Positions 8,474 through 17,424 of a stretch of 40,958 bases of DNA are shown here, in pieces; the stretch's first letter is position 1; each line of letters opens with the position of its first letter. Source of the stretch: an uncultured Armatimonadota bacterium (lineage in GTDB: Bacteria > Armatimonadota > Armatimonadia > Armatimonadales > Armatimonadaceae); NCBI GenBank assembly GCA_903910385.1, contig CAIVZM010000078.1, forward strand, positions 1 to 40,958. Direction: 5' to 3'. Under the pieces are notes generated by a model. That model did not search any database. It was not told where the DNA came from and worked only from the letters and a program-made list of their open reading frames with translations. A program made the translations under genes and the position numbers.

Positions 8474-10036
8474 ATGGAAAGAACGAACCCAGTAGTTTCC
8501 ACACCCATCACCGATGACGTTTTGCAGGCGGCGCGACGATTGCGTGAAAAGTTGCTTGCCGACCCCTACCGTCCCGGCTACCATTTTTGTCCTCCGGAGG
8601 ATCTCGCGATTCCTGGCGATCCGAACGGCGCGTTTTTCTCTGAGGGGACATACCATCTTATGTACCTGTATAGCAGGAGTGGGTCGGGTTTCTGCTGGGG
8701 GCATATTTCGAGCCGTGACCTCGTTCACTGGCGGCATCATCCTGACGCCATCGGTCCCGGTGACGGCGACGAAGGCTGTTTCAGCGGTGGAGCGTTTCTG
8801 GATGACGACGGCGCGGCATACCTTTCCTACTGGATGTTGCCGCCCGATCCGGCGCGGGGGATTGGAATGGCGAAAAGCGTTGGGCCGCGCTTCGATACAT
8901 GGACAAAACTTCCCGATAACCCCGTCATAGCTTCGAAATCATGGGGATTGACCGAAACAACGGATGTGAATGGCACTCCCATCATCTATGGTTCGGCGGA
9001 TCCTTCCAATATCTGGAAGAAAGACGGTCGTTATTATATGCTGACGGGGAACCTGCTGGCTCTGGAGAAATTCGGACGCGCTCCGGAAGCCCCTGCTGAG
9101 ATGCAGGGCGACCACCTCTATCTGTTCGTCTCCGATGATTTAAAATCGTGGGAATATCTGCACGAATTTTACGAGCGTAACTCCGAATGGACGGATCGTA
9201 GTGAGGACAATATGTGTCCGAGTTTCCTGCCTTTGCCATCCTCTCCAGATGGCGGCCCGCCGTCCGGGAAGCATCTGTTACTTTTCATCAGCCACAATAA
9301 GGGCTGCCAGTATTATATTGGCGACTATCGGGAGGATCGTTTCTTCCCTGATAGCCACGGTCGCATGACATGGATAGACAATACGTTCTTCGCGCCGGAA
9401 GCGCTGATAGATGACTGTGGACGACAAATCATGTGGGCATGGTTGACCGATAACCGCAATGACGAAAAACCGTTCGGATGGTCGGGCGTCTATGGCTTGC
9501 CGCGCGTTCTCTGGCTGGGGAACGATGGCGGATTACGGATGCGCCCCGCGCCGGAACTGGAAAACTTGCGCTGTCACGAAAAATCCTGGTCTGATGTGAC
9601 TCTGAACGCCGGTGAGCGAAAACTTCTGGACGGTATCACCGGAGATTCCTGTGAAGTGATGCTGGAAGCGGAACCGGGGGATGCCATCCGTATCGGCTTG
9701 AGAGTTTGTGTGTCTCCTGACAGTGAAGAGGAAACTCTTCTCTATTACGATACGCAAACTTCGGAACTGGTCTTCGATGCTACCCAAAGCGGTAAGGAAG
9801 GACGCATCATCATCGAACGCGCCCCTTTCGTCTTGATACCCGGCGAAACTCTGAACCTGCGCGTTTTTATCGATAAATCGGTCGTGGAAATCTATGTCAA
9901 TGATCGGCAGGCGATCTGTCGTCGCGTTTACCCGACGCGACCAGACAGCGGAAATATCTTTCTTTTCACTGAGGGAGGATCGATGCACTTCAAAACGGTC
10001 ACGGTATGGGAAATGACGCCATCGAATCCATTCTGA
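8474..10036 (+). CDS. GH32-like beta-fructosidase, altered acid/base motif
   Basis: This 520-residue, apparently cytoplasmic protein has a GH32 layout: a five-bladed propeller (about 35-360) and a C-terminal beta-sandwich (about 375-518) with LRVFIDKSVVEIYVNDR. GH32 enzymes hydrolyse fructosides such as sucrose, inulin or levan by a retaining mechanism. The nucleophile motif is present as GDPNG (D49), the FSG motif as CFSGG (102-106), and the transition-state RDP motif appears as ADP (175-177). The EC motif that supplies the acid/base glutamate reads NMCPSF, with Met247 directly before the cysteine and the nearest acids at E244 and D245. It may have a shifted catalytic acid, act on another substrate, or be non-hydrolytic. 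A GAGGT ribosome site precedes the ATG. A fucosidase operon faces it across a shared terminator. Confidence 0.85.
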   Translation: MERTNPVVSTPITDDVLQAARRLREKLLADPYRPGYHFCPPEDLAIPGDPNGAFFSEGTYHLMYLYSRSGSGFCWGHISSRDLVHWRHHPDAIGPGDGDEGCFSGGAFLDDDGAAYLSYWMLPPDPARGIGMAKSVGPRFDTWTKLPDNPVIASKSWGLTETTDVNGTPIIYGSADPSNIWKKDGRYYMLTGNLLALEKFGRAPEAPAEMQGDHLYLFVSDDLKSWEYLHEFYERNSEWTDRSEDNMCPSFLPLPSSPDGGPPSGKHLLLFISHNKGCQYYIGDYREDRFFPDSHGRMTWIDNTFFAPEALIDDCGRQIMWAWLTDNRNDEKPFGWSGVYGLPRVLWLGNDGGLRMRPAPELENLRCHEKSWSDVTLNAGERKLLDGITGDSCEVMLEAEPGDAIRIGLRVCVSPDSEEETLLYYDTQTSELVFDATQSGKEGRIIIERAPFVLIPGETLNLRVFIDKSVVEIYVNDRQAICRRVYPTRPDSGNIFLFTEGGSMHFKTVTVWEMTPSNPF

Positions 10037-10062
10037 AAGGATTGCTGGAGCCATAAGCGATC

Positions 10063-10095
10063 AGCAGGGCGAACGGTTTCTCCGTTCGCCCTGCT
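10063..10095. terminator. Bidirectional terminator hairpin
   Basis: A perfect 14-base inverted repeat (10063-10076 with 10082-10095) closes on a 5-base loop. It lies between the convergent ends of the GH32-like gene and the oxidoreductase gene and can serve both. U-runs are short on both strands. Confidence 0.8.
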
Positions 10096-10119
10096 CCTAT
10101 ATTTGATGGGATCATCCGG

Positions 10120-11166
10120 TTAAACCTGCTTTGATAAGTTTGCCTTTAGGCGAGAAACTAAATCCGCCGGAGGCGCAAACCCGGAAAGGGAAACGGGGCG
10201 ACGCTCCAGAGCGCTCTGATAAAGCGCAAGGACAACCTCCCATTCATGGAGAGATGCCGCCAGATGGGTTCCCGGCCGCTTGGTGTCATCGCTTAGCCAA
10301 TCGATCATCGCCTGATGGAAGTTCGCCTGCGCTTGCTTATTGTTCTTTCGCCATCCGTCCCATCCGCCATAATCTCCATGCTCGATGCCAGCAGGAGTGA
10401 CGATTTCCCACTTGCCGAACTCTTCATACAGCGTCCTGCCGTACTCCGTATAAACCGCCATGCGCACATGTTGCCATGTCGTGGAGGGATCGCCACAACG
10501 CGGAGAGATATCGCCGGAAGTCCAGAGCGCCCGGACGCCGTTCTCAAAGGTCAGAAACGCCTCAGTGGCGGCGGGCGCTGGATGACCGGGGTCTACATCG
10601 TCCCAACCCTTCGCGCTGGCGAATACATCGGTCACGCAGGCATCACCGACCAGAGATCGTCCGTAGTTCAGAGTATGCGTCCCCTGACCGGCGATATTCA
10701 TTCCGGCGGAGATGTCGAGAAAGAGCGGCTTGCCGAGAGCGCCGCTTTGCAACGCTTCCTGACAACGCATGACATCGGGTTGCCAGCGAAATTGATGGCA
10801 GATAGCGAATTTGGTCGCTGAAGTCGTCGCCAACTCCTGCAGAATTCGCCAATCCGAAACTCCGGAAGCGACTGGTTTTTCCACGGTGCAGAGCGGAACG
10901 CCCATTGAAGAAACCAGTTGCATCAAGTCGATACGAGTATCGGGCCACGTCACTATATGTACGAGGTCGGGCGATTCTTCCCGAATCATCGTTTCGGCGC
11001 TGTCATATGCCCGAAGGCGGTAACGTTCGGCAAGCGGGTCTCGCCGTGTCGGGGTAGGGGCGCAACAGGCGACCACCTCCGCATTTTCCAGAAGCTGATA
11101 CGCTTCGATATGCGCCGGGGCGCGTCCTCCGCATCCAATCAGGGCTGCCCTATATTGTCTTTCCAT
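10120..11166 (-). CDS. Gfo/Idh/MocA family dehydrogenase
   Basis: This 348-residue NAD(P)-dependent oxidoreductase should act on a sugar, sugar acid or cyclitol. The N-terminal Rossmann fold shows ALIGCGGRA (G11-C-G-G14). The EKP motif at 96-98, whose lysine is usually catalytic, is present as CTVEKPVA. The C-terminal half is the alpha/beta substrate domain with AGMNIAGQGTH and a GDYGGWDGWRKNN segment. It is the last gene of a leftward unit, starting 9 bases after the alcohol dehydrogenase stop and preceded by the alpha-L-fucosidase. The context suggests oxidation of L-fucose or a related released sugar, but the family is too broad to fix the substrate. Confidence 0.88.
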   Translation of the reverse strand: MERQYRAALIGCGGRAPAHIEAYQLLENAEVVACCAPTPTRRDPLAERYRLRAYDSAETMIREESPDLVHIVTWPDTRIDLMQLVSSMGVPLCTVEKPVASGVSDWRILQELATTSATKFAICHQFRWQPDVMRCQEALQSGALGKPLFLDISAGMNIAGQGTHTLNYGRSLVGDACVTDVFASAKGWDDVDPGHPAPAATEAFLTFENGVRALWTSGDISPRCGDPSTTWQHVRMAVYTEYGRTLYEEFGKWEIVTPAGIEHGDYGGWDGWRKNNKQAQANFHQAMIDWLSDDTKRPGTHLAASLHEWEVVLALYQSALERRPVSLSGFAPPADLVSRLKANLSKQV

Positions 11167-11175
11167 CAGGCTACA

Positions 11176-12183
11176 TCATCTCCAGGGATACAGAACGATT
11201 TTTCCGCATTCGCCACGTAATTGAATTTCCCACGCTTGCTGAACCTGATCCATGGGCAAACGGTGCGTGATGAGTCGATCGATCGCCGCGCCACTGGCGC
11301 CGATGACCTGCAACAATCGGGGGACGATATGGATGTTGTAGTGCCATGCTCCGTGAATCGTCAAACCCTTGGTGATAATCGTATTCGCTTCGACCTGCCC
11401 GCCCCAACCGACAAACGCCATACTGCCTTTGCGCCGGACGGCATCCATCAAAAAGGTCTTCGCCACCGCTGTACCGCTGGTCTCGATACCCTTATCTGCG
11501 CCATTGCCGCCGGTCAGCGCACGAACTTGCTCCGCCGCATCGGGGTCATGTGGGTCAATCACCGCTTCGGCGCCCAGTTCCTTCGCCAGATTCGCCCGGC
11601 AGGGATGCGTTTCGACCCCGATCACTCGTGCGCCGCGATACCGTGCGTTCACGACGCCGCCCAGACCGACCGGCCCCATTCCGGTGATCAGGACGGTATC
11701 AAAAGAGTCTACGTTCAGGAGCTCCATCGCGCCAAAGGTTGGCCCCAACCCGCAACATGCCATCGCTGCATGTTCGTCGCTGATATCATCGGGAATGGGC
11801 GTTAAGAGGTAATCGGGTTTGAGAAGGTATTGCGCCATCGTCGCCGTCCCCGCTTCGCTCCCGGTTTCCTGAAGGACATTGCGCTGGTTCTGGCAGTGGA
11901 TATGATCGCCAGATTGGCAGAGATAGCACTTGCCGCAGGCGTTTTGCGGTTGGACAATCACCCGGTCGCCGATTTTGACACGACTGGATTTCTGTACCGC
12001 CACAACCTCGCCCACCGCTTCATGTCCCAGGCAATCAGACGGATGCCCGTCGCGAAACCCGTGGTACTCCGTACACATCGGGGCGACCCGCGTCTTCACG
12101 AGGACGATATCATTTCCCGGCGTCGGGTCTGATTTTTCGATCAGCGTTCCCTGTTGCAACCCGGTGATTGCAGCGACTTTCAT
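11176..12183 (-). CDS. Zinc-dependent alcohol dehydrogenase (MDR family)
   Basis: This 335-residue medium-chain dehydrogenase keeps both zinc sites. Catalytic ligands appear as C37 (APMCTEYHG) and GHE (H54-E55). The structural zinc loop is CGKCYLCQSGDHIHC (C83, C86, C89, C97). The nucleotide-binding motif GMGPVG is at 168-173. Members oxidise alcohols or polyols, including threonine, sorbitol and L-fucose-type sugars. It is sandwiched between the alpha-L-fucosidase (13-base gap upstream) and the Gfo/Idh/MocA dehydrogenase (9-base gap downstream), so all three are probably one transcript. The natural substrate is inferred to be a sugar or sugar alcohol. Long open frames on the opposite strand here are shadows. 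Confidence 0.9.
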   Translation of the reverse strand: MKVAAITGLQQGTLIEKSDPTPGNDIVLVKTRVAPMCTEYHGFRDGHPSDCLGHEAVGEVVAVQKSSRVKIGDRVIVQPQNACGKCYLCQSGDHIHCQNQRNVLQETGSEAGTATMAQYLLKPDYLLTPIPDDISDEHAAMACCGLGPTFGAMELLNVDSFDTVLITGMGPVGLGGVVNARYRGARVIGVETHPCRANLAKELGAEAVIDPHDPDAAEQVRALTGGNGADKGIETSGTAVAKTFLMDAVRRKGSMAFVGWGGQVEANTIITKGLTIHGAWHYNIHIVPRLLQVIGASGAAIDRLITHRLPMDQVQQAWEIQLRGECGKIVLYPWR

Positions 12184-12196
12184 GGTGATTACTCCG

Positions 12197-13657
12197 TCAA
12201 TGGATTTTTAGTACGAAGGCGTGTTCGCCCACAGGATTTGAAGGCAATGAAACGGTGAGAGCGTCCGCTGTGCGCGAAAAGGCAAGGGGAGCATCATGAC
12301 CCAGAAGAGTGATGGAGTGAATGTCGCCTTCATACAATCCGGACGCCGTTCCCAGAGATCGGATCGTTGCGGTTTCACCGGGCCATGCCAGTAATGTCGC
12401 GTATAAAGCGTTTCCTTTCACGGTGAAGCGGATATCCTGTCCGGTAAAGGCGGCCCGGTTCGTGTCGGTAAACTGTCCTTCCGGAATTTCCGTCGGCCCT
12501 TCGCCGAAGATTTTCCAGGGGCGTGTCCCGTAGATCGCTTCGCCATTCACCGCAAGCCACTTGCCGATCTCGTGCAGGATGCTCTGATCTTCGTCTGGGA
12601 TCGTTCCATCGGCTCGCGGCCCGACATTCAGGAGGAGAGCGCCATTTTTACTGACGATATCGACTAGGTCTTGCACCAGCGAAGTGACCGCCTTGTACTC
12701 GTTGCCTTGTGTGTAACACCACGAATTTTTCGCCACCGACGTATCGGTCTGCCAGAATTCGGCGCGAATCCCGGCAAGTTGCCCGCGTTCTACATCGAAT
12801 ACTGCTGTTCCCTCTGGAAAAGCGTGATGCTTGAAATTGATTGCGACCTGCTTTCCCCATTGCGCTCCGCGATTATAGTAATATGCGGCGAACAGACGCA
12901 GGTATGGCTCGAATTTCTCCTGCTGGATCCACCAGTCGAACCAGAGTAACTGTGGTTGGTATTTATCGACGATCTCGCAAGTGCGCTGGAGCCAGTCTTG
13001 CAGGTATTCTTCGCTCGGTGGCGCCTGAGTTGTGGAACCCAAATCTTCCGGACCGGGTTGCGCCGGGCCGTAGAAGGATTCGAACGCCGGGTCCTGTACA
13101 TCGGAAGGAAAAGTACGTCCTTTATCCATGAACCACCAGCGCTCCGCACGGTGACTGGACGCCCCAAACACCATTCCCGCATCGCGTGTGGCATTCGCCA
13201 GGTCGCCGATCAAGTCACGGCGCGGCCCCATCTTTGCGGCGCACCATTCCGAAAACGCGGAGTCATACATGGCGAAACCATCATGATGTTCGGCAACCGG
13301 CACGACGAATTGCGCTCCCGCCGCTTTGAAAAGAGCCGCCCATTCCGCAGGATCATACCGCTCCGCCTTGAACATCGGAATAAAGTCTTTGTAGCCGAAT
13401 TCCGTATGCGTGCCATACGTGGCGACATGATGCTTGAACTCATTGCTGGCGGGATCGTACATATTGCGCGGATACCACTCATTGGCGAACGCGGGAACGG
13501 CGTAGACACCCCAGTGGATAAAAATCCCGAATTTCCCGTCCTCGTACCACGCCGGAACCCGGAATCCTTTCAGAGACTCCCACTCCGGCAGAAACGGCCC
13601 CGAATCGGCGACTGCTTGAATATCTGAGATGGTCTTATGATCAGCATTGACTTCCAT
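12197..13657 (-). CDS. Alpha-L-fucosidase (GH29)
   Basis: This enzyme removes terminal alpha-L-fucose from glycans by a retaining mechanism. From the ATG at 13657 the protein has 486 residues. It shows the GH29 opening block YEDGKFGIFIHWG (38-50), the substrate loop AEHHDGFAMYDS (122-133), and LLWFDWW with nucleophile D241, followed by the NGALLLNVGPRADG block near the end of the barrel and a small beta-sandwich. No signal peptide is evident, so it may act in the cytoplasm. The frame stays open to a GTG at 13771, but the extra residues resemble no GH29 start. The ribosome site before the ATG is weak. It heads a three-gene unit with two dehydrogenases. Confidence 0.92.
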   Translation of the reverse strand: MEVNADHKTISDIQAVADSGPFLPEWESLKGFRVPAWYEDGKFGIFIHWGVYAVPAFANEWYPRNMYDPASNEFKHHVATYGTHTEFGYKDFIPMFKAERYDPAEWAALFKAAGAQFVVPVAEHHDGFAMYDSAFSEWCAAKMGPRRDLIGDLANATRDAGMVFGASSHRAERWWFMDKGRTFPSDVQDPAFESFYGPAQPGPEDLGSTTQAPPSEEYLQDWLQRTCEIVDKYQPQLLWFDWWIQQEKFEPYLRLFAAYYYNRGAQWGKQVAINFKHHAFPEGTAVFDVERGQLAGIRAEFWQTDTSVAKNSWCYTQGNEYKAVTSLVQDLVDIVSKNGALLLNVGPRADGTIPDEDQSILHEIGKWLAVNGEAIYGTRPWKIFGEGPTEIPEGQFTDTNRAAFTGQDIRFTVKGNALYATLLAWPGETATIRSLGTASGLYEGDIHSITLLGHDAPLAFSRTADALTVSLPSNPVGEHAFVLKIH

Positions 13658-13808
13658 AGAGCTAGAATCGCTTTCTTTTACGTTTCTGGCGGGATCAAAT
13701 CCGGCGCTGTCATAGGGTAGTGCGTACGGAAACGCAGAGCTTCCGACAACAGCGTCATGCAACGATAACACACATCGCTATCATCCGGCAAGAAACAGTT
13801 AAAGCGGA

Positions 13809-13836
13809 AAGCGGCTCACTTAATAGTGAGCCGCTT
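13809..13836 (-). terminator. Rho-independent terminator
   Basis: A 12-base inverted repeat (13809-13820 with 13825-13836) closes on the 4-base loop TAAT. On the minus strand it is followed by a T-rich stretch (TTTCCGCTTTAACTGTTTC). It ends the pseudopilin-lipoprotein transcript before the fucosidase operon begins. Confidence 0.85.
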
Positions 13837-13863
13837 CCAGATCTCCCTGCGGTCGGCGTCGGC

Positions 13864-14136
13864 TTACGGTTGCTTACCTTCCGCCGCTTTACGCGCCTTA
13901 TTCATTTCATCCATCATTTTTTGCTGTTTAGCGCCCTGCTCCTGTGCCGCGTTTGCCATAGCAGCCGCTTCAGGAGGCATGTTCTTAGCTGAAGCGGCGG
14001 GCGTCGGGGACGTCGCGACTTCCGCAGGCGACTGACCTGTGCAACCGGACAGAAAAGCGCACAGGAGGCAGGTGATTCCGAGAATCAACATCGCCGATCT
14101 TACAGGCGCATTCGAGCCATTAATCCGCATCGTCAT
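13864..14136 (-). CDS. Small lipoprotein
   Basis: From the ATG at 14136 this is a 90-residue protein. A hydrophobic segment (AMLILGITCLLCAFLSG) runs into a lipobox LSGC, so the mature chain starts at the cysteine and is lipid-anchored. The rest is low in complexity: a Pro/Ala/Thr/Ser linker, then a charged helix rich in Ala, Lys, Met and Gln that may form a coiled coil. The stop codon of the pseudopilin gene (14138-14140) lies one base before this ATG, so translation is probably coupled. A second in-frame ATG at 14130 is slightly better spaced from a TTAGG motif. The function is unknown. Similar small lipoproteins often follow pseudopilin genes in this phylum (impression, not a search). Confidence 0.75.
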   Translation of the reverse strand: MTMRINGSNAPVRSAMLILGITCLLCAFLSGCTGQSPAEVATSPTPAASAKNMPPEAAAMANAAQEQGAKQQKMMDEMNKARKAAEGKQP

Positions 14137-14137
14137 C

Positions 14138-14995
14138 CTAATTTCCAAGTCCGGCGCAGGGTTGACCTGCTCCGAAAATCCAGTCCTCGCCGCCTGGATT
14201 CTTAGCATCGTCCGAGGAAAGACCTGGTTGCGCCAAATTCTTACACCAGTTCAATTGACCCTTCTTGAACGATTTTGCATGACCGTCTGCAAAGGCGGAA
14301 TTGATGTTTTCGCTGTGGCGATATCGGGGCATCTGCCAGTTAGGGAAGGCATTATTATCCTTGTCGAACTTGGCGCCGGAGTTCGCTCCCGTGAAAACGG
14401 GAGGCCACTGTGCACCGCCATGCCACCACCAGGCGGTTTCCATAGATTGCCCGGTCGCGCCCCAATCAGGGTTGATTCCTACTTCCGTAACAACCAGCAT
14501 ATCCGCCGGTTTCTGCAATTCCGCCATCGTGTGCGAAGGCATCAGGATATTGCCATCGCCACGCCAGTCATAGCCGCCAAAAACGACCCGGTGAGCGTGA
14601 TAGGTGTACCGACCGACAGGGGCGGAGGGGCAGGTGAAAATCCCTTCGACCGCTGCAACCTGACCCGCGCTAAGATAGCCCGGATTTTTCGTACCGTTCT
14701 TGACATACGGCGAAATGAGTTCGCGCCAGGTCAACTGCGCCCAATCTGGTCGAGTCGTATCGCCCTTTAGCCAGTTGCGCGGATAAGTCTCATCGTAGTC
14801 CTGAGCATACATCATGGTTGCGAGCGCAATCTGCTTCATGTTAGAAAGACAGGATGTTTGTCTTGCTTTCTCACGAGCCTGAGCGAAAACCGGAAAAAGG
14901 ATGGCGGCAAGAATGGCGATGATAGCGATGACAACGAGCAGTTCGATTAACGTAAACGCTACTCGATTCGAACGGCAACTACTGCTTTTCAGCAT
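14138..14995 (-). CDS. Type II pseudopilin-like protein (H-x9-DG / DUF1559 type)
   Basis: This 285-residue protein starts with a class III prepilin leader. After the basic [13 protein letters not shown] comes [19 protein letters not shown], with the glutamate at mature position 5, so a prepilin peptidase should cut before the phenylalanine and methylate it. The segment [22 protein letters not shown] is very typical of Armatimonadota. The globular part has two cysteines in TCPSAP and CKN, and a C-terminal [19 protein letters not shown], the H-x9-DG motif of the DUF1559-type family, which is expanded into many copies in Planctomycetes and Armatimonadota. It is probably exported and attached to the envelope. 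A LacI-type regulator lies upstream on the same strand and a lipoprotein gene directly downstream. The specific role is not known. Confidence 0.93.
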   Translation of the reverse strand: MLKSSSCRSNRVAFTLIELLVVIAIIAILAAILFPVFAQAREKARQTSCLSNMKQIALATMMYAQDYDETYPRNWLKGDTTRPDWAQLTWRELISPYVKNGTKNPGYLSAGQVAAVEGIFTCPSAPVGRYTYHAHRVVFGGYDWRGDGNILMPSHTMAELQKPADMLVVTEVGINPDWGATGQSMETAWWWHGGAQWPPVFTGANSGAKFDKDNNAFPNWQMPRYRHSENINSAFADGHAKSFKKGQLNWCKNLAQPGLSSDDAKNPGGEDWIFGAGQPCAGLGN

Positions 14996-15088
14996 TACAA
15001 TGCTCCTTCTAAATTGCAGGGATTCTATGCCTGCTGCGACAAAATAATTATTTCTCGACCATCGTGTCGCGGCGACAGACGAAAAGGG

Positions 15089-16102
15089 TTAAGCCTGATT
15101 CCGAGGGGAAGAAGTCGATCTCCTCTCCCGGAATTCTGGCTTAATTCGGGTAATACTGGGTGGAGCGGGTTTTCCCGCCTTAATTTGATCAATCAGGGCG
15201 TTCGCCGCCGATATGCCCATTTCATTTCCTTTTAAGTTGATGATAGAAATCGGCGGATTCAACCGTTCCAGCGGAAAGGCGTCATTAAAACTGATAAGGC
15301 TCAAGTCGGTCGGGATGCGATAACGCAGCTCCGATGCCGCCGAAAACAGGTCCATCGCGATAACATGGTCGTAGGACAGAATCGCGGTAGCGCGTTCCGA
15401 TAGATAGACCTGACGAACGAATTCTACGCGATCTCCGTCATGCGGACGAATATCATGTCCCGGCAGGGGCGCCAGGCCGAAATCCTGCATAACATTCAGG
15501 TATGCCGAATGCCGCTCCTCGATGCTGTAGTGCGGCAAGTGCATATTCCCGGTAGCGTTCGCGTAAGCGATACGCCGATGTCCGAGCGCAACGAGATGGG
15601 CGACCGCTTGCCGGACTCCTTCCGCTTCGTCCGAAAGCACACATGAAAACCCTGGAATCAGTTCATTAATGGCAATGCATGGCTTTCGGGAAACTTTGAC
15701 GCGGTCGATCGTCTCGCGGGTCGGGTGTTGTAAAATCAAGGAAGCATCGTATTTCCATGCCGGTAGAGGCGGGATTTCATCGATATTTCTCTCGACGGAA
15801 AACGCAAAGAACGCATCGAGACCGTGCTCCTGTAATACTGGAACTGCCTTTCGGACAATATCGGGCGAAATGCCGCTCCAGATACCGGCGAGAGGAGAGG
15901 CGAAAAGCGCGACAAGATTACTCCGGGAATCCCGCATGCTTCGCGCCGCCAGATTGGGCGAATACCCCATTTCCTGCGCCGCATGTAGCACCCGTCGGCG
16001 AGTTTCTTCCGAAATAGGCGTGGTGGACTGACCACTCAGGACACGGGAAACCGTGGAGTGGGAAATATTTAGACGTCGGGCTATTTCTAATATCGTCGCC
16101 AT
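15089..16102 (-). CDS. LacI family transcriptional regulator
   Basis: This sugar-responsive repressor has 337 residues from the ATG at 16102. The N-terminal helix-turn-helix reads ATILEIARRLNISHSTVSRVLSG, followed by the hinge-side RRRVLHAAQEMGYSPNLAARSMR. The rest is a periplasmic-binding-protein-like effector domain with DASLIL, GHRRIAYANATG and PTDLSLISFNDA segments. The frame continues upstream to other starts at 16138 and 16198. I chose 16102 because the DNA-binding helix of LacI proteins sits at the very N-terminus, although the ribosome site is poor. The pseudopilin gene lies 93 bases downstream. Its target could be the nearby fucosidase or GH32-like genes, but no shared operator was recognised. 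Confidence 0.9.
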   Translation of the reverse strand: MATILEIARRLNISHSTVSRVLSGQSTTPISEETRRRVLHAAQEMGYSPNLAARSMRDSRSNLVALFASPLAGIWSGISPDIVRKAVPVLQEHGLDAFFAFSVERNIDEIPPLPAWKYDASLILQHPTRETIDRVKVSRKPCIAINELIPGFSCVLSDEAEGVRQAVAHLVALGHRRIAYANATGNMHLPHYSIEERHSAYLNVMQDFGLAPLPGHDIRPHDGDRVEFVRQVYLSERATAILSYDHVIAMDLFSAASELRYRIPTDLSLISFNDAFPLERLNPPISIINLKGNEMGISAANALIDQIKAGKPAPPSITRIKPEFRERRSTSSPRNQA

Positions 16103-16398
16103 AATACGCTGTCTTTGCGCTGTCTCGTGAGATGTCATATGCACACGTGAACAACTCGATGATATCAGGGTTTGCATCGTTTGTAAAGGGATTGACAAAG
16201 CGTTTTTAGACTTTTTGTCGTATGGTTGACTGATGGGGGATATGTAACTTCAGGTGTACGAATGATCTGTTGCGGACACTCTGTCACAGATAAAATGAGG
16301 TTCAATATCACCTCGTTATGTTGTTTTATGTTTGATCTAATAGATGGGATGAACGACGGGAATAATTCCATCGCAACGGTGGAAACTCCGTCTCTTGC
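16103..16398. other. Intergenic region upstream of lacI-type gene
   Basis: This stretch of about 296 bases lies between the dioxygenase stop and the regulator start, both read leftward. It contains a loose inverted repeat (TTTGT...ACAAA around 16180-16199), which is a weak candidate operator. It also has a TTGACA at 16192-16197 on the plus strand without a good -10. No gene is recognised. Confidence 0.35.
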
Positions 16399-17205
16399 TC
16401 AGGCGATATCCAGAATCCAGCGAACGGCGGGATGGAGGCGCGCATATAACTCCGGCGTACAATGGGCGCGTTGATCGAACTGTTGGGGCAGGTCACGGCG
16501 CGTGAAAGAAAGATGTAACTGGCGCCGTCGCTTTCCGCTGGCATTGCGTGTACCGCTATGCCAGAGGGAACTGTTGATTGCGATAATGGAACCGGCGGTA
16601 GCCGTGACATAAAGTTCGCCGGGGTAGGGCGCACGCCGATCAGCAGGGATCAACACCACATCTTCCTGCGACATCTTCGCTGAGGGGTTGTCACCGGGGG
16701 TGACGTTCCATCGATGCGAACCGGGAATAATGCGCGTACCGCCGTTATCCGGGTTCATGTCATCGAAGCAGATCAGGGCGTTCAGGACGCCCCAATCGCC
16801 CACAAAGCGGCGACCCACATCCACATGAAGGTCTTGTTCGCCAAAGCCGGGAAGGGGTTCGCGCAGATTTGCCCCATGCAATTTAAACTCTCCGAGCAAA
16901 TACTGCGCCGCTACCAGCAGGGGAGGGTATATCAGTAAGAAATCGAAAACATCCGTCTTATTGAAAATGTTGGAGACACGTCGGGCTCCCACTTCGGTAT
17001 GGACTTCACGCCCGCCTTCCGCGCCTTCCTGCTCACTGAGGCGGTCAAATTCCGATGCCGCCCGGGTGTATTGTTCCGCTGTAAGGGCGTTCGGAAACGA
17101 GACATAGCCCGCCTCATCCAGAAGATGCCTGTCCTCCGAGGGGAATAACGCCCCGAACGTTTCCTCCGTGACGCCCAGTTCAATTAACGCCTGTGTCGTG
17201 TCCAT
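16399..17205 (-). CDS. Phytanoyl-CoA dioxygenase (PhyH) family protein
   Basis: This is a 268-residue Fe(II)/2-oxoglutarate oxygenase. The iron triad is visible as LHVDVG (H127 and D129 from the ATG at 17205) and LWHSGTRN (H216). Arginines shortly after the second histidine (KRRRQLHLSF) can bind the 2-oxoglutarate carboxylate. GGTRIIPGSHRW is the standard strand between them. The family hydroxylates small molecules such as fatty acyl chains, ectoine or secondary metabolites. A GTG one codon upstream is possible, but the ATG has AGG 7 bases before it. It stands alone, divergent from the AlkZ-related gene, with no operon partner that would reveal the substrate. Confidence 0.88.
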   Translation of the reverse strand: MDTTQALIELGVTEETFGALFPSEDRHLLDEAGYVSFPNALTAEQYTRAASEFDRLSEQEGAEGGREVHTEVGARRVSNIFNKTDVFDFLLIYPPLLVAAQYLLGEFKLHGANLREPLPGFGEQDLHVDVGRRFVGDWGVLNALICFDDMNPDNGGTRIIPGSHRWNVTPGDNPSAKMSQEDVVLIPADRRAPYPGELYVTATAGSIIAINSSLWHSGTRNASGKRRRQLHLSFTRRDLPQQFDQRAHCTPELYARLHPAVRWILDIA

Positions 17206-17424
17206 CACCGTGCCTGACCTCGCTGTATGTTACCGGGAGCGATCCCGGAGGACGCTCTTGCAGAATACCGAAGATGAACCTTACCAAACGCCGAGGCGCT
17301 TGTCAAGACGGCGTCACTTTCCATCGACCCAAATAGGAGGATAAAATAATCGCTGAAGCGTCGAACGCAACGCCATTCCGCCTGCGAGCGCTGATACACA
17401 TCTTCGAGTCTACTGAAATAACTC

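Noticed and set aside
16180-16199. TTTGT...ACAAA inverted repeat as LacI operator
   Set aside because: The half sites are 10 bases apart and lack the central CG typical of LacI-family operators, and no second copy was seen near other genes.
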